Positions 16,738 through 26,508 of a stretch of 56,767 nucleotides of DNA are shown here, piece after piece. The DNA is from Planktothrix sp. FACHB-1365 (GTDB lineage Bacteria > Cyanobacteriota > Cyanobacteriia > Cyanobacteriales > Microcoleaceae). The position numbers and the translations under genes are program-made. The notes under the pieces were generated by a model that saw only the letters and a program-made list of their open reading frames with translations, made no database searches and was not told where the DNA came from. How positions within the stretch are numbered: position 1 is the first letter of the stretch; each line of letters opens with the position of its first letter. The stretch is taken from the NCBI RefSeq assembly GCF_014697575.1, contig NZ_JACJSC010000034.1, positions 1 through 56,767 of the forward strand, written 5' to 3'.

Positions 16738-18522
16738 ATGCAACCGCAAAATCTACTGCACCGAACCAAAATAGTCGCTACAATTGGCCCTGCTACACAG
16801 AAGCCTGACGTTCTGCGCGCGTTGATTGAAGCGGGTGCAACGACTCTACGATTGAATTTTTCCCATAATACCCATGAGGATCATCAACGCAGTATTCGCT
16901 TGATTCGACAAACGGCCTTTGAACTCAACCAACCTGTCGGAATTTTACAAGACCTGCAAGGCCCAAAAATTCGATTGGGTAAATTTGAGAATGGTTCAAT
17001 TATTCTCAACCGAGATGATTTGTTTATTCTCACCAGCGAGGATGTCGTCGGAACTCAGGAAATCTCCTCCGTAACTTATCAACCTTTAGCCGATGAAGTT
17101 CCAGAAGGGGCAATTATTCTCCTCGATGACGGTAAAGTTGAGATGTTCGTGGAGAAAGTTGAACCAGCAAAGGGACGCTTATATTGTCGTGTGGTCGTTG
17201 GCGGAACTCTTTCTAATAGTAAAGGGGTGAATTTTCCGGGGGTTTATCTGTCGATTAAAGCGTTGACAGAAAAAGACCGAAAAGACTTAATGTTTGGTTT
17301 AGATCAAGGAGTTGATTGGGTTGCTTTAAGTTTCGTCAGAAATCCCCAGGATGTATTAGAAATTAAAGAATTAATCGCCAGTGCAGGGAAAGATGTTCCC
17401 GTCATTGCCAAAATTGAAAAACATGAAGCCATTGAACAAATGGAAGAAATTCTGGCTTTGTGTAATGGCGTAATGGTAGCGCGAGGAGATTTAGGAGTAG
17501 AACTTCCGGCTGAAGATGTGCCGATATTACAAAAACGGTTAATTCTCACCGCTAACCGCATGGGAATTCCGGTGATTACCGCTACTCAGATGTTAGATAG
17601 CATGGTGAATAATCCCCGACCCACCCGTGCGGAAATTTCCGATGTCGCTAATGCGATTTTAGATGGTACTGATGCAGTGATGCTTTCTAATGAAACAGCC
17701 GTTGGCAAATATCCTGTAGAAGCAGTCGCAACTATGGCGCGAATTGCCGCCCGAATTGAACAAGATGGCGTCACCCGCAATATTTCTAAAGTTGAAGATA
17801 CCGGACGTTCTATTCCTAATGCGATTAGTCAAGCTGTTGGGCAAATTTCCCATCAGTTGAATGCCGCAGCTATTATGACCTTAACTAAAACCGGGTCTAC
17901 AGCGCGTAACGTCTCTAAATTTCGACCCCAAACCCAGATTTTAGCCATTACGCCCCATGTGGAAGTCGCTCGACAGTTAAGTTTAGTCTGGGGGGTGAAA
18001 CCGCTATTAGTGTTAGATTTACCTTCGGCTGACCAAACCTTCCAAGCGGCGGTGACGGTAGCTAGAGAAAAAAACCTGCTGGCGGATGGGGATTTAGTCG
18101 TGACAACGGCCGGAACCTTACAAGGGGTAGCGGGTTCTACGGATTTAATTAAGGTGGAAGTGGTGACGGCTGCTTTAGGCAAAGGTACAGCCGTTGGTCA
18201 AGGTTGTGTAACGGGACGAGCGCGGGTTGCCCGCAGTGCCGGAGAATTGAGCGATTTTAATGTGGGAGACATTTTAGTCACTCCCCAAACCAGTGCTGAT
18301 TTTGTGGATGCGATGCGAAAGGCGGTGGGTGTGGTGACTGAAGCGGATAGTTTAACCAGCCATGCGGCGATCATTGGTTTACGGTTAGGGGTTCCTGTAA
18401 TTGTGGGAGTAAAGAATGCTACTCGCATGATTCGAGATGGGGTGATTTTGACGTTAGACATGGAGCGCGGTATTGTGTATTCAGGTGCTACCAGTGGTTC
18501 CCTACCGGATAACACTTTGTAA
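16738..18522 (+). CDS. pyk: Pyruvate kinase with C-terminal PEP-utiliser domain
   Basis: The cytoplasmic enzyme converts phosphoenolpyruvate and ADP to pyruvate and ATP in glycolysis. Segments in order are TKIVATIGPAT, LRLNFSHNTHEDH, GPKIRLG, the catalytic Lys region VIAKIEKHEA, the substrate loop VMVARGDLGVELP, and the signature ITATQMLDSM with NPRPTRAEISDVANAILDGTD. The 594-residue length is due to an extra C-terminal domain (about 490-590; SLTSHAAIIGLRLGVPVIVG). This is the phospho-His-type mobile domain of PEP-utilising enzymes, found on many bacterial pyruvate kinases. The His in TSHAA is retained. Confidence 0.97.
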   Translation: MQPQNLLHRTKIVATIGPATQKPDVLRALIEAGATTLRLNFSHNTHEDHQRSIRLIRQTAFELNQPVGILQDLQGPKIRLGKFENGSIILNRDDLFILTSEDVVGTQEISSVTYQPLADEVPEGAIILLDDGKVEMFVEKVEPAKGRLYCRVVVGGTLSNSKGVNFPGVYLSIKALTEKDRKDLMFGLDQGVDWVALSFVRNPQDVLEIKELIASAGKDVPVIAKIEKHEAIEQMEEILALCNGVMVARGDLGVELPAEDVPILQKRLILTANRMGIPVITATQMLDSMVNNPRPTRAEISDVANAILDGTDAVMLSNETAVGKYPVEAVATMARIAARIEQDGVTRNISKVEDTGRSIPNAISQAVGQISHQLNAAAIMTLTKTGSTARNVSKFRPQTQILAITPHVEVARQLSLVWGVKPLLVLDLPSADQTFQAAVTVAREKNLLADGDLVVTTAGTLQGVAGSTDLIKVEVVTAALGKGTAVGQGCVTGRARVARSAGELSDFNVGDILVTPQTSADFVDAMRKAVGVVTEADSLTSHAAIIGLRLGVPVIVGVKNATRMIRDGVILTLDMERGIVYSGATSGSLPDNTL

Positions 18523-18533
18523 CCTCTTCCCCA

Positions 18534-18558
18534 TCCCCTCTCCGGCTCGGCGAGGGGA
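18534..18558 (+). terminator. Hairpin downstream of pyk
   Basis: TCCCCTC at 18534-18540 pairs with GAGGGGA at 18552-18558 (loop 11), 12 bases after the pyk stop. The core TCCGGCTCGGCGAGGGGA is a recurrent cyanobacterial intergenic hairpin in my experience; there is no T run. Confidence 0.45.
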
Positions 18559-18668
18559 CGATTGGTCTGTTGAGAAACCTGGCTCCTGCCTAAGTGTTGG
18601 GTTCACTTGTTATCAGATAGGATGTTCTCTATAAAAGAGTTGACTGTTCCCTGTTCCCTGATTATTGA

Positions 18669-21125
18669 ATGAATCAAACGGTGATTTTTATTCTGGCTTT
18701 TGCTTATCTCTTAGGTTTGCTAGTAGGTGCAATCCCTTGGGTAAATTATGGAATATTAGGGTTAGGAATTATATTAGCACTTGCGACAGCCCTGAAACAA
18801 GTTTATCAGCAAAAACAATCGCGAAAAGCTAGAATTCAACAGTTTATTAAACAAAAAGAAACCCGCAAAGATGCTCTCACTGACCCGATTGAATTTGCTG
18901 CAAAAATCCCTAAACCTCCTCGTCCTAAACTGCCCTTTTGGGTGTGGTTATTAGCCGGAATCACCGCTTTTTTAGCCAGTGTTTATTTACAAATTAGAAC
19001 CCCTCAACCAGCGACAAATGATATTAGTCAATTAATTCTTAATAGCGGGAATAGCCAAGATTTATTAATTACGGTTCGCGGAGAAGTGGGTAGTATTCCC
19101 CGGTTAACTCGTTCAGGACGGGGACAATTTTGGTTAAACGTAAATCAAGTTAATGAAATTACAAATAATAATACTCCGATTGCTGTTAGTCGAGATGTGA
19201 AGGGTTTAGTTTATGTGACTGTTCCTTTATTAAAAGCAACGGGGTTATATCCGGGAGAAAGTGTTGCGATTACCGGAAGTTTATATCAACCTCAACCCCC
19301 TTCAAACCCAGGGGGATTTGATTTTTATAACTATCTGGCTCAACAAGGATCTTTTGCTGGATTGCGGGGACGTTATATTAGTCATGATGATAGTCAACCT
19401 CCCCCTTGGGGATTGTGGAAAATTCGCCAACGCATTACACGCGCTCAAGCTAAATTATTAGGAGTTCCTGAAGGTTCGCTACTGAGTGCGATGGTATTAG
19501 GCCGTTTAGCGGTTGATTTACCTTACGATATTCGAGATACGTTTGTTCAAGTTGGACTCGCTCATATTCTAGCAGCTTCAGGATTTCAAGTTTCATTTTT
19601 ATTGGGAGTTATTTTAGCTCTTACTCAAAGATTTTCTCCCCAAATTCGATTTATTTTAGGATTATTAACGCTTCTGTTTTACTTGGGTTTAACGGGGATT
19701 TCACCTTCTGTTTTACGAGCAACGTTAATGGGATTAGCGGTATTAATTGCCCTTTTAACCCAACGTCAAACTAAACCCTTAAATGTATTATTACTGGTAG
19801 CTATATTATTATTAATTGTTAACCCCCTTTGGATATCGGATATCGGATTTCAACTGAGTTTTTTAGCCACATTGGGATTAATGGTCACAGTTCCTCCCTT
19901 AATGCAACGGTTAAATTGGATGCCTCCCTTTTTCGCTTCTTTAATCGCCGTTCCTTTAGCCGTCATGATTTGGACATTACCCCTACAACTCTACATTTTT
20001 AAAGTTTTATCGCCCTATAGTATTCTGGTTAATATTATTGCTTCTCCTCTGATTTCAATTATTACATTAGGAGGTATGGCAAGTGCCTTAGTCGCTTTAT
20101 TCATGCCGGGATTTGGAAGTGCGATTTCCCAAGTTCTTCATTATCCAATTTTAGGTTTAATTGAAACAGCCGATTATTTTAGTCACCTTCCCGGAAATTC
20201 TATTGCGGTGGGCAGTATTTCCCTAATACAATTGATTACCCTCTATAGTTTAAATCTTTTAATTTGGGGTTATTTTATCTGGGTGAATCCTCAAGAAAAT
20301 CCCAAAATTTTGACTTCTAAAAAAGGCTGGATTCCTCTTTTATTTGCAGTGACTTGTGCTATATTAATAGTGGTTGCACCGGGTTGGTATACTAAAACAA
20401 CCCAATTTCAAGCCACGATTCTCGGTACACCTAAAGAACCGATTTTAGTGATTGAAGAAAAAGGAAAAGTAACTTTAATTAATAGTGGAAGTCAGAACAC
20501 AGCCCAATTTGTCGTTTTACCGTTTTTAAATGCTCAGGGTGTCAATGAAATTCAAGGGTCAGTTGCGACTCATCCCCAACTGGGTTTAAGTATTGGTTGG
20601 CCGTTTATTTTAGAGAATGTTCCGATTAAAAGATTTTACGATAATCCAGCCCCTAAAAAAACCTATCAAGCTACCAATGATGTCATTTTGAAAGCGTTAG
20701 CTCAACAAAAAGGAGCTTATGTTCCTTTAATATTACGTCAACCTGTGATGTTAGGTTCTGTGAAACTTGAATTATTAAATCCTCAGCCCCCAATCATTCG
20801 ATTTGAAATGGGTCAAAACATTTGGACATTATTAGGAGAAACCTCTATTAATGACCAAAAACAGTTGATGGAAAGTCAAAGTTTAACCCCGACTCAGGTG
20901 TTGTGGTGGTCAGGAGAACCCTTAAGCCCAGAAATTTTATCTGTATTCAAGCCTAAAATAGCGATCGCTTCTTCTAATTCTATTGATCCTAAAACGGTAC
21001 AAATCCTAAGTCAACAACAAACTCAAATCTTTTGGACGGGTCGAGATGGAGCTATTAGATGGACACCGACTCAAGGTTTTGAAACAACTTTAGATTTTGA
21101 TGAAACAGATGGGTCTTTGCTTTAA
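18669..21125 (+). CDS. comEC: ComEC/Rec2 family DNA uptake channel
   Basis: A polytopic inner-membrane protein of 818 residues that in transformable bacteria passes single-stranded DNA into the cytoplasm. The order is a DUF4131-type N-terminal part (about 90-260), the Competence domain (GLAHILAASGFQVSFLLG near 295, GLTGISPSVLRATLMG near 345 and ISDIGFQLSFLATLGL near 395) and a C-terminal metallo-beta-lactamase-like remnant (about 580-810). The last part lacks a clear HxHxDH motif, as in many cyanobacterial members. It starts at ATG 18669 without a strong ribosome site. Confidence 0.92.
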   Translation: MNQTVIFILAFAYLLGLLVGAIPWVNYGILGLGIILALATALKQVYQQKQSRKARIQQFIKQKETRKDALTDPIEFAAKIPKPPRPKLPFWVWLLAGITAFLASVYLQIRTPQPATNDISQLILNSGNSQDLLITVRGEVGSIPRLTRSGRGQFWLNVNQVNEITNNNTPIAVSRDVKGLVYVTVPLLKATGLYPGESVAITGSLYQPQPPSNPGGFDFYNYLAQQGSFAGLRGRYISHDDSQPPPWGLWKIRQRITRAQAKLLGVPEGSLLSAMVLGRLAVDLPYDIRDTFVQVGLAHILAASGFQVSFLLGVILALTQRFSPQIRFILGLLTLLFYLGLTGISPSVLRATLMGLAVLIALLTQRQTKPLNVLLLVAILLLIVNPLWISDIGFQLSFLATLGLMVTVPPLMQRLNWMPPFFASLIAVPLAVMIWTLPLQLYIFKVLSPYSILVNIIASPLISIITLGGMASALVALFMPGFGSAISQVLHYPILGLIETADYFSHLPGNSIAVGSISLIQLITLYSLNLLIWGYFIWVNPQENPKILTSKKGWIPLLFAVTCAILIVVAPGWYTKTTQFQATILGTPKEPILVIEEKGKVTLINSGSQNTAQFVVLPFLNAQGVNEIQGSVATHPQLGLSIGWPFILENVPIKRFYDNPAPKKTYQATNDVILKALAQQKGAYVPLILRQPVMLGSVKLELLNPQPPIIRFEMGQNIWTLLGETSINDQKQLMESQSLTPTQVLWWSGEPLSPEILSVFKPKIAIASSNSIDPKTVQILSQQQTQIFWTGRDGAIRWTPTQGFETTLDFDETDGSLL

Positions 21126-21243
21126 TAGACTGACGCAGCAAACCTAAACCCTGAAATGTTTTTCCCGTTTCCGCTTCCCTGTTCCCCGTTCCCTGCTATA
21201 ATCGAAAAGTCGTCTAAAATACGATCTGAATCATTTCAGGTTT

Positions 21244-21332
21244 GGAGAGGTGGCAGAGTTGGTCGAATGCGGCAGACTCGAAATCTGTTAGGGGTCTTGC
21301 ACTCCTCGTGGGTTCGAATCCCACCCTCTCCG
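21244..21332 (+). tRNA. tRNA-Ser (anticodon CGA)
   Basis: The acceptor stem GGAGAGG (21244-21250) pairs with CCTCTCC (21325-21331), with discriminator G. The anticodon loop CTCGAAA sits between GCAGA and TCTGT, giving CGA for serine TCG codons. A long variable arm (TAGGGGTCTTGCACTCCTCG) and the T-loop GGTTCGAATCC are present. The length of 89 fits a class II tRNA. CCA is not encoded. Confidence 0.96.
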
Positions 21333-21385
21333 TTTTGTTCGGTAACTGTTGAATAGCCTTCTTTGCATTTCAAAAAAGTGGGTGA

Positions 21386-21973
21386 TCAGCTTAAATGTAG
21401 GTTTTGAGAAGGCTTTGAACGGATAATTTGAGCCGGAATTCCAACGACAGTTTCACCGGATGGAATATCGGAAAGTACAACCGCATTCGCACCAATGCAA
21501 ACATCATCGCCAATGGTCACATTTCCCAAAATTTTCGCCCCTGCACCAATATTAACCCGTTTTCCTAATTTAGGAGCATGGAAAGGTTGATCTAAATAAC
21601 GATTTCCTAAAGTCACTCCTTGGCGAATAATACAATCATCCCCAATCACACTATTTCCATGAATTACAATCCCATGTTGGTGTTCTACAATTACACGACG
21701 ACCCAGTTCAACACTATAGGGTAATTCAATCCCATAGGTATTACGAATTTTTCGATATAACATTCGATAAAGAAAGCTCAAAGGGGCACGAAACATCAAC
21801 GATTTAATCTGCATTCTCCATACCCCAAAGCGTTGAACTACCACCGCTTGAAATCCGGGTTTCGTCCAATCTCGGTCATGAGCAATCCAATCTTCCTGAA
21901 TTTGTTCCCAAAGTCCTAACTGCTGGGTTTGGGTTGTTGTCCGTTGTATCTCAATTTTTTGTGCTGTATTCAT
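21386..21973 (-). CDS. Serine O-acetyltransferase-like hexapeptide acetyltransferase
   Basis: A 195-residue left-handed beta-helix acetyltransferase. It has hexapeptide repeats from residue 100 (VIVEHQHGIVIHGNSVIGDD, NIGAGAKILGNVTIGDDVCIGANAVV) and the active-site region VTLGNRYLDQPFHAPKLGK. It resembles CysE, but the N-terminal helical part is short (about 90 residues), as in acetyltransferases of exopolysaccharide clusters. Because it heads a minus-strand exopolysaccharide cluster, acetylation of a sugar is as likely as serine acetylation. Start is ATG 21973. Confidence 0.75.
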   Translation of the reverse strand: MNTAQKIEIQRTTTQTQQLGLWEQIQEDWIAHDRDWTKPGFQAVVVQRFGVWRMQIKSLMFRAPLSFLYRMLYRKIRNTYGIELPYSVELGRRVIVEHQHGIVIHGNSVIGDDCIIRQGVTLGNRYLDQPFHAPKLGKRVNIGAGAKILGNVTIGDDVCIGANAVVLSDIPSGETVVGIPAQIIRSKPSQNLHLS

Positions 21974-22514
21974 ATCCCCTAAAAAATCTTGATAAGGTTG
22001 AATTTGCTATAAGCATTTTGACAAAACAATTCTGTTCTGGGTGGCTATCCCAAATTAAGAGTGAAATAATCTAATGTTGTCGTCTAGGTCAGCAATTGAA
22101 ATATATCACAACTTCAATTGTTTTACAATACATTTTAAATTAAATCAAAATTAAGATCAAATAAATTAAGTTTTTCTAATCTATTTTTTAGAATAGTTTT
22201 GCTTTTTAAAAGATTGTCATAAAATCTTGATATTTTATTGAAAACTTATCTCAAGTAGTTGACGACAGCATGAGGGTTCTGGTAGAGTAATAAAAACAGC
22301 ACCCAAGGGGTTATTGTGTCTACAAGTCAAAACTAAAGCTGAAACCCCTATGTTCTCATCAAATATCTTGATTAACTGACAAAATTTTCAGGTGGCGATG
22401 CACGAGTTTTGAGAAGGAAAGCCTTAGCCTTAAATGGCTATCTTGACAAAAATCACAATTTATGCAGTAAGGGGCAATCTCCAAAAAATCCGGTTTTCGG
22501 TCGTTATTCTCAAT
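21974..22514. other. 541-base intergenic region in the polysaccharide cluster
   Basis: The region is AT-rich and lies between a glycosyltransferase gene and the acetyltransferase gene, both on the minus strand. It probably holds the acetyltransferase promoter. I see no gene, RNA or strong hairpin; short open frames here lack ribosome sites. Confidence 0.5.
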
Positions 22515-23501
22515 TTAACTTCCTTTGAGCAAAACACTATAACGAATAAAATCCCTCAAAAGTTGAGGAGGGTCGGAATTGGGTTTATTTTGCAGTTGGC
22601 GACGAACTTGCCAGGTCAGAAAACTCAGTATCCAAACCATATCGGTTAAGGCTGCATAAAGTTGACCATAATTTTTTATAAAATAGCGACGACGGGAATC
22701 AAACCAATATTGAGGAAGGCGTTTTGGGGGAGATTTCGTATCAGTTACCCCAGAACTTTGTCCCACCAGATGAACCACTCGACTTTCGGGAATATACCAA
22801 CAATTCCAACCCGCTTTTTTCGCCTGTAAACAAAAGTCCATCTCCTCATAATACATAAAATAATCTTCATCAATTAAACCAATGGTTTCAAAAACAGAAC
22901 GCCGGACAATCATACTCGCACCCGCAACCCAATCCGTTTGACAAGCCTGTTCAGAAACCGGAGGCGCAACAACCCATTTTTCTAATAATTTAGAAACAAA
23001 TCCTAAGCGCAGTCCGCTATCTAATTCTCCCCACAAGGTATGGAACCGAAATGCAGAACGTTGAGGGGTGCCATCGGGGTCTTCTAAACGGCTTCCAGCG
23101 ATGCCAATTTCAGGATTTTCCTCCATAAATTCTACCAGCTTCGTTAAGGAACCGGAACGCACAATTGTATCGGGATTGAGCAGTAAAAAATAGGAAGGAG
23201 GATAATCAGATTGTAAAATCGGGCGAATAACGGCATTATTCCCAAAGGCGTAACCACCATTATGGTCTAAGGGAATTAAAGAAACCCAATCTCCCCATTT
23301 TTCTTGGTCTATAACGGCTTGAATTCGAGTCCAAGAATCATCTCCAGAAGCGTTATCGGAAACAACAACTTTTGTACCGGGTAATGCTTGAACTTCACTC
23401 ACTAACGAGTATAGACAATCAATTGTTAGAAAAGCTGTTCGATAATTAACAATAACAATTATTAGGGGATGGGAATGAGTGATGAGGGGTGAAGAAACCA
23501 T
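22515..23501 (-). CDS. Glycosyltransferase family 2 (rhamnosyltransferase-like)
   Basis: A 328-residue GT-A enzyme. It opens HPLIIVIVNYRTAFLTIDCL, with the nucleotide site VVVSDNASGDDS, the DxD-like LLLNPDTIV (around residue 105) and the acceptor-side segment YFMYYEEMDFCLQAKKAGW near 225. This WbbL/rhamnosyltransferase-like layout lacks transmembrane helices, so it is probably cytoplasmic or peripheral. It closely resembles the gene at 25469-26461, suggesting a paralogous pair adding successive sugars. Confidence 0.9.
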   Translation of the reverse strand: MVSSPLITHSHPLIIVIVNYRTAFLTIDCLYSLVSEVQALPGTKVVVSDNASGDDSWTRIQAVIDQEKWGDWVSLIPLDHNGGYAFGNNAVIRPILQSDYPPSYFLLLNPDTIVRSGSLTKLVEFMEENPEIGIAGSRLEDPDGTPQRSAFRFHTLWGELDSGLRLGFVSKLLEKWVVAPPVSEQACQTDWVAGASMIVRRSVFETIGLIDEDYFMYYEEMDFCLQAKKAGWNCWYIPESRVVHLVGQSSGVTDTKSPPKRLPQYWFDSRRRYFIKNYGQLYAALTDMVWILSFLTWQVRRQLQNKPNSDPPQLLRDFIRYSVLLKGS

Positions 23502-23590
23502 GATTATATCCTCTTCTAAAAGTTAAATCAGTCGGTTCGTAAGAAGGTCTTAGGAATGTTGTTAATCTGGAAATCCAGCATATATTGGGG

Positions 23591-24574
23591 TTACTTATAT
23601 TCAATTAAGGGGTTAGATTTTCCTAGGGTTTGATTAAAATAAAACTTGATTTGTCCGACTAATCCCGGAAATTTTGAAGCAATACATGACAGGGCGTACA
23701 AAGCAGAATCTGAACTCGAAAATCCTCTGGTTTTAGAATAGCGATAGGTTTTATAAATTAATAAAGGATAAGCTAAAAATAAAATCAAGCTCGATTCATG
23801 GGTTGGTAATATTAAAATTAAAGCCAAGATAGGAATCATTAACCCCCATAACAAAATACTACGGCTTTCTCTCACCCAATGGTTTTCCGGTGGTTTTCCA
23901 TGTAAATAAGCTCCTTCTGCATAGGCGTAACCTGCTCTTAAATGGCGTTTCCACCATTGACTAAACCGAGTCATTTGAGCATCATGGAGGGTCATTTCTG
24001 CCTCTAAACGCTCAATTTTCCATCCTTTTTGTCGTAGCCTAACGCACAATTCCGGTTCTTCTCCTGCGATTAATTGGGGGTTAAATCCAGAGACTTGTTG
24101 AACCGCTTCTACGCGCATCATGGCATCTCCACCACAAGCTTTAGTTTCACCAATAGGAGTATTCCACTCAATATCACAAAGACGGTTATAAATTGACGCA
24201 TCAGGATACCGTTCTCGTCGTCGTCCACACACCACCCCAATATTAGGATTTTCATCTAATTTTTGTTGGGCTGTGTTTAACCATCCCGCTACAATTTCGC
24301 AGTCACCATCTACAAATTGAATATAATTTAATTCAGGATTTTTCTGAAGTAAAAATTCAAAACCTGTGTTTCTAGCCCGTGCTGCGGTAAAGGGTATAGA
24401 TAAGTCTAATTCTATAACATCTACACCCAGGGATCTCGCTATTTCCACAGAATTATCTGTTGAACCGGAATCAACATAAACTGCATTGTCAACGCTTCCG
24501 ATGATGGAAGATAAACATTTCCGTAACCGTTCACCTTCATTGCGTCCAATGGCGACTAATCCAATACTACTCAA
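23591..24574 (-). CDS. Glycosyltransferase family 2 with C-terminal membrane segment
   Basis: The start is placed at TTG 24574 because TAGAGGAGGT lies about 8 bases upstream. A longer in-frame TTG at 24610 overlaps the sulfotransferase stop and has no ribosome site. The core is SIGLVAIGRNEGERL, YVDSGSTDNSVEIA, QFVDGDCEIVAGW and a GEEPELCVRLRQKGW segment. Two hydrophobic helices near the C-terminus (ILLWGLMIPILALILIL and SLILFLAYPLLIY) suggest membrane attachment. The 327 residues fit the family. Donor and acceptor are unknown. Confidence 0.88.
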   Translation of the reverse strand: MSSIGLVAIGRNEGERLRKCLSSIIGSVDNAVYVDSGSTDNSVEIARSLGVDVIELDLSIPFTAARARNTGFEFLLQKNPELNYIQFVDGDCEIVAGWLNTAQQKLDENPNIGVVCGRRRERYPDASIYNRLCDIEWNTPIGETKACGGDAMMRVEAVQQVSGFNPQLIAGEEPELCVRLRQKGWKIERLEAEMTLHDAQMTRFSQWWKRHLRAGYAYAEGAYLHGKPPENHWVRESRSILLWGLMIPILALILILPTHESSLILFLAYPLLIYKTYRYSKTRGFSSSDSALYALSCIASKFPGLVGQIKFYFNQTLGKSNPLIEYK

Positions 24575-24600
24575 GGTCAAACCTCCTCTATTGCTAAGAA

Positions 24601-25467
24601 TTAAACCCAATTAAAAGCTTGATTTTTGACAACGGATTTAAAATTATCACAGGATAATTCTATTCCTAATTTAGACCCTAAAACAGCTAAATCTGAGTTA
24701 AAAATTAATCGCAAATTCTCATGATTTTCTGGCGTGAGTTCTGGTTTTTGCTTCATCGCCCACCAACTTCTAACCCAAGTCCGAAAAGATTTAGGAACCA
24801 ATAAACGTCGCAATTCTCGAAGACCCGGAGTTTCCACTAAAAAATCCCGCCAAGCACTTTTTCTCATACGTTCAGTCGAGACATTTTGGGCTTCTAGTTC
24901 AAAGTTCCAAATCGGCTTTTGGGGATAACCAATAAACTCACAAACCCGTTCTAATTCCGCTTGGGGATAAGAAAGCATTCGTTCAAAGAAAATTGGTAAT
25001 ACCCGATCTTGACCAAAGGTTTCAAAATAGGGTTGAAGCTGCATCATATAGCAACTATAATCAATTAATTCAGGATGGTTTTTCAGAGCAAGATTAATTT
25101 CCTCTGTGATCACCTTTTGTGTCCATTCATGAATATATTGAGACACTAATCGATCAATCGGATGTCGCATCACATAAATAAATTTAGCCTTGGGTAAATG
25201 GTGCTGAATTCGTTGAATGGTTTCAGGATAAGTGGGTAATTTCGTGTAATGGGTACTAGATTCTCCACAGAAGGCATCTACAGGTGCAGATTCAAAATGG
25301 GATAGATACCAATTCCAGCCTTTTTCATACTCCTCATCGTTACTAAAAAAATTAGGTTCTTTGAGTTGACTCATAAAAATTCCGGGTTGTAAAGCCAACT
25401 GTTCATGTAGGGTACTGGTGGCACATTTCATCGCGCCAATAATAATAAAATCAGGGGTTTTATTCAT
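24601..25467 (-). CDS. Sulfotransferase
   Basis: A 288-residue PAPS-dependent sulfotransferase. The 5'-phosphosulfate loop is IIGAMKCATSTLHEQL at residues 9-24 and the 3'-phosphate segment is FIYVMRHPIDRLVSQYIHEW at about 96-115. A conserved KEPNFFS lies near 37 and CGESSTHYTK near 68. It would transfer sulfate to a sugar hydroxyl. One base separates it from the upstream glycosyltransferase at 25469, so the two are surely co-expressed. A second sulfotransferase lies at 30855-31739. Confidence 0.92.
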   Translation of the reverse strand: MNKTPDFIIIGAMKCATSTLHEQLALQPGIFMSQLKEPNFFSNDEEYEKGWNWYLSHFESAPVDAFCGESSTHYTKLPTYPETIQRIQHHLPKAKFIYVMRHPIDRLVSQYIHEWTQKVITEEINLALKNHPELIDYSCYMMQLQPYFETFGQDRVLPIFFERMLSYPQAELERVCEFIGYPQKPIWNFELEAQNVSTERMRKSAWRDFLVETPGLRELRRLLVPKSFRTWVRSWWAMKQKPELTPENHENLRLIFNSDLAVLGSKLGIELSCDNFKSVVKNQAFNWV

Positions 25468-25468
25468 A

Positions 25469-26461
25469 TTATTCTTGTTGAGATAGATTTAAGGGAGTTA
25501 AACAATTCATCCAAATATCTTGAGCTTGAAATTCGCAGGTATGGGGTTGTTTATTTCCGACTAATTCCCGAATCCAAGACAAACTCCGACCGACTAACCA
25601 CAGGAGATTTGCTAACCATAACCCTGTAATCCCATAAAATTTTGCAAAGTACCGAGAACGAGAAGCATAGAGATAGGAGCGAGGACGACGCCGCGCCGCC
25701 ATATCCGCTTTGACTGAACCACTACCACCCCGTAAATGCACCACCCTCGCCTCTGGCCAATGGAGAATCTGCCAGCCCGCCTGATTCACGCGACGACAAT
25801 AATCCACATCATCAAAATACATGAAATAGCCCTCATCCATAAAGCCAATTTGTTCAATCACCTCCCGACGAATTAAAACACAAGCAAAACTTGTCCATTG
25901 CGGTTGATAGGGTGTATTAGAAACCTCCATCGGTACGTCATATTGTTGAAACAGTTTTGTAATCATTCCTGTCGCCGCAGCATCAATCAATTGACTCAAG
26001 GGAGAATGATAGCGGAAACAACTAATTTGGGGGGTACTATCGGGCCATTCTAAACGAGGACTAATCAGTCCCGCTTCGGGGTGAGTTTTCCAGGCGTGAA
26101 GTAAAGATGAAAGGGCTCCGGGTCGGACAATGGTATCACTATTGAGTAATAAATAAGCTTCGGCTTCAATGGCTTTGATTCCTAAATTATTCCCGGCGGA
26201 AAATCCCCCATTCACCGGAGAAGGAAGAAGTTGTACCCAAGAAAACCATTGATTTTCTGTAATCGTTTGTTGCAAAAGTTCAACGGAATTATCCCCAGAA
26301 GCATTATCAACAATAATCACCTGATCATACCCTATTTCCACTTGATTTTCAAGGGATTTTAAACAATTAATAACGAGATGAGGAGTGCGATAATTAATAA
26401 TAACAATCGCCCATCGAATCCGATTAATCAAACTATTGTTTTCAACTGTAATTTCCTCCAT
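25469..26461 (-). CDS. Glycosyltransferase family 2 (rhamnosyltransferase-like)
   Basis: A 330-residue paralogue of the gene at 22515-23501. It has WAIVIINYRTPHLVINCL, VIIVDNASGDNSVELL, LLLNSDTIVRPGAL and the acceptor block YFMYFDDVDYCRRVNQAGW. GGAGGA directly precedes the ATG at 26461. It is likely cytoplasmic, acting on a lipid-linked repeat unit. Confidence 0.9.
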   Translation of the reverse strand: MEEITVENNSLINRIRWAIVIINYRTPHLVINCLKSLENQVEIGYDQVIIVDNASGDNSVELLQQTITENQWFSWVQLLPSPVNGGFSAGNNLGIKAIEAEAYLLLNSDTIVRPGALSSLLHAWKTHPEAGLISPRLEWPDSTPQISCFRYHSPLSQLIDAAATGMITKLFQQYDVPMEVSNTPYQPQWTSFACVLIRREVIEQIGFMDEGYFMYFDDVDYCRRVNQAGWQILHWPEARVVHLRGGSGSVKADMAARRRPRSYLYASRSRYFAKFYGITGLWLANLLWLVGRSLSWIRELVGNKQPHTCEFQAQDIWMNCLTPLNLSQQE

Positions 26462-26508
26462 TCATTCCTCCTTAAACATAAAAATAATGTCAGCAGTTAG
26501 CGGATCAT

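Noticed and set aside
22434-22649. 71-residue plus-strand frame overlapping a glycosyltransferase gene
   Set aside because: It is mostly antisense to a well-supported gene and has no ribosome site.
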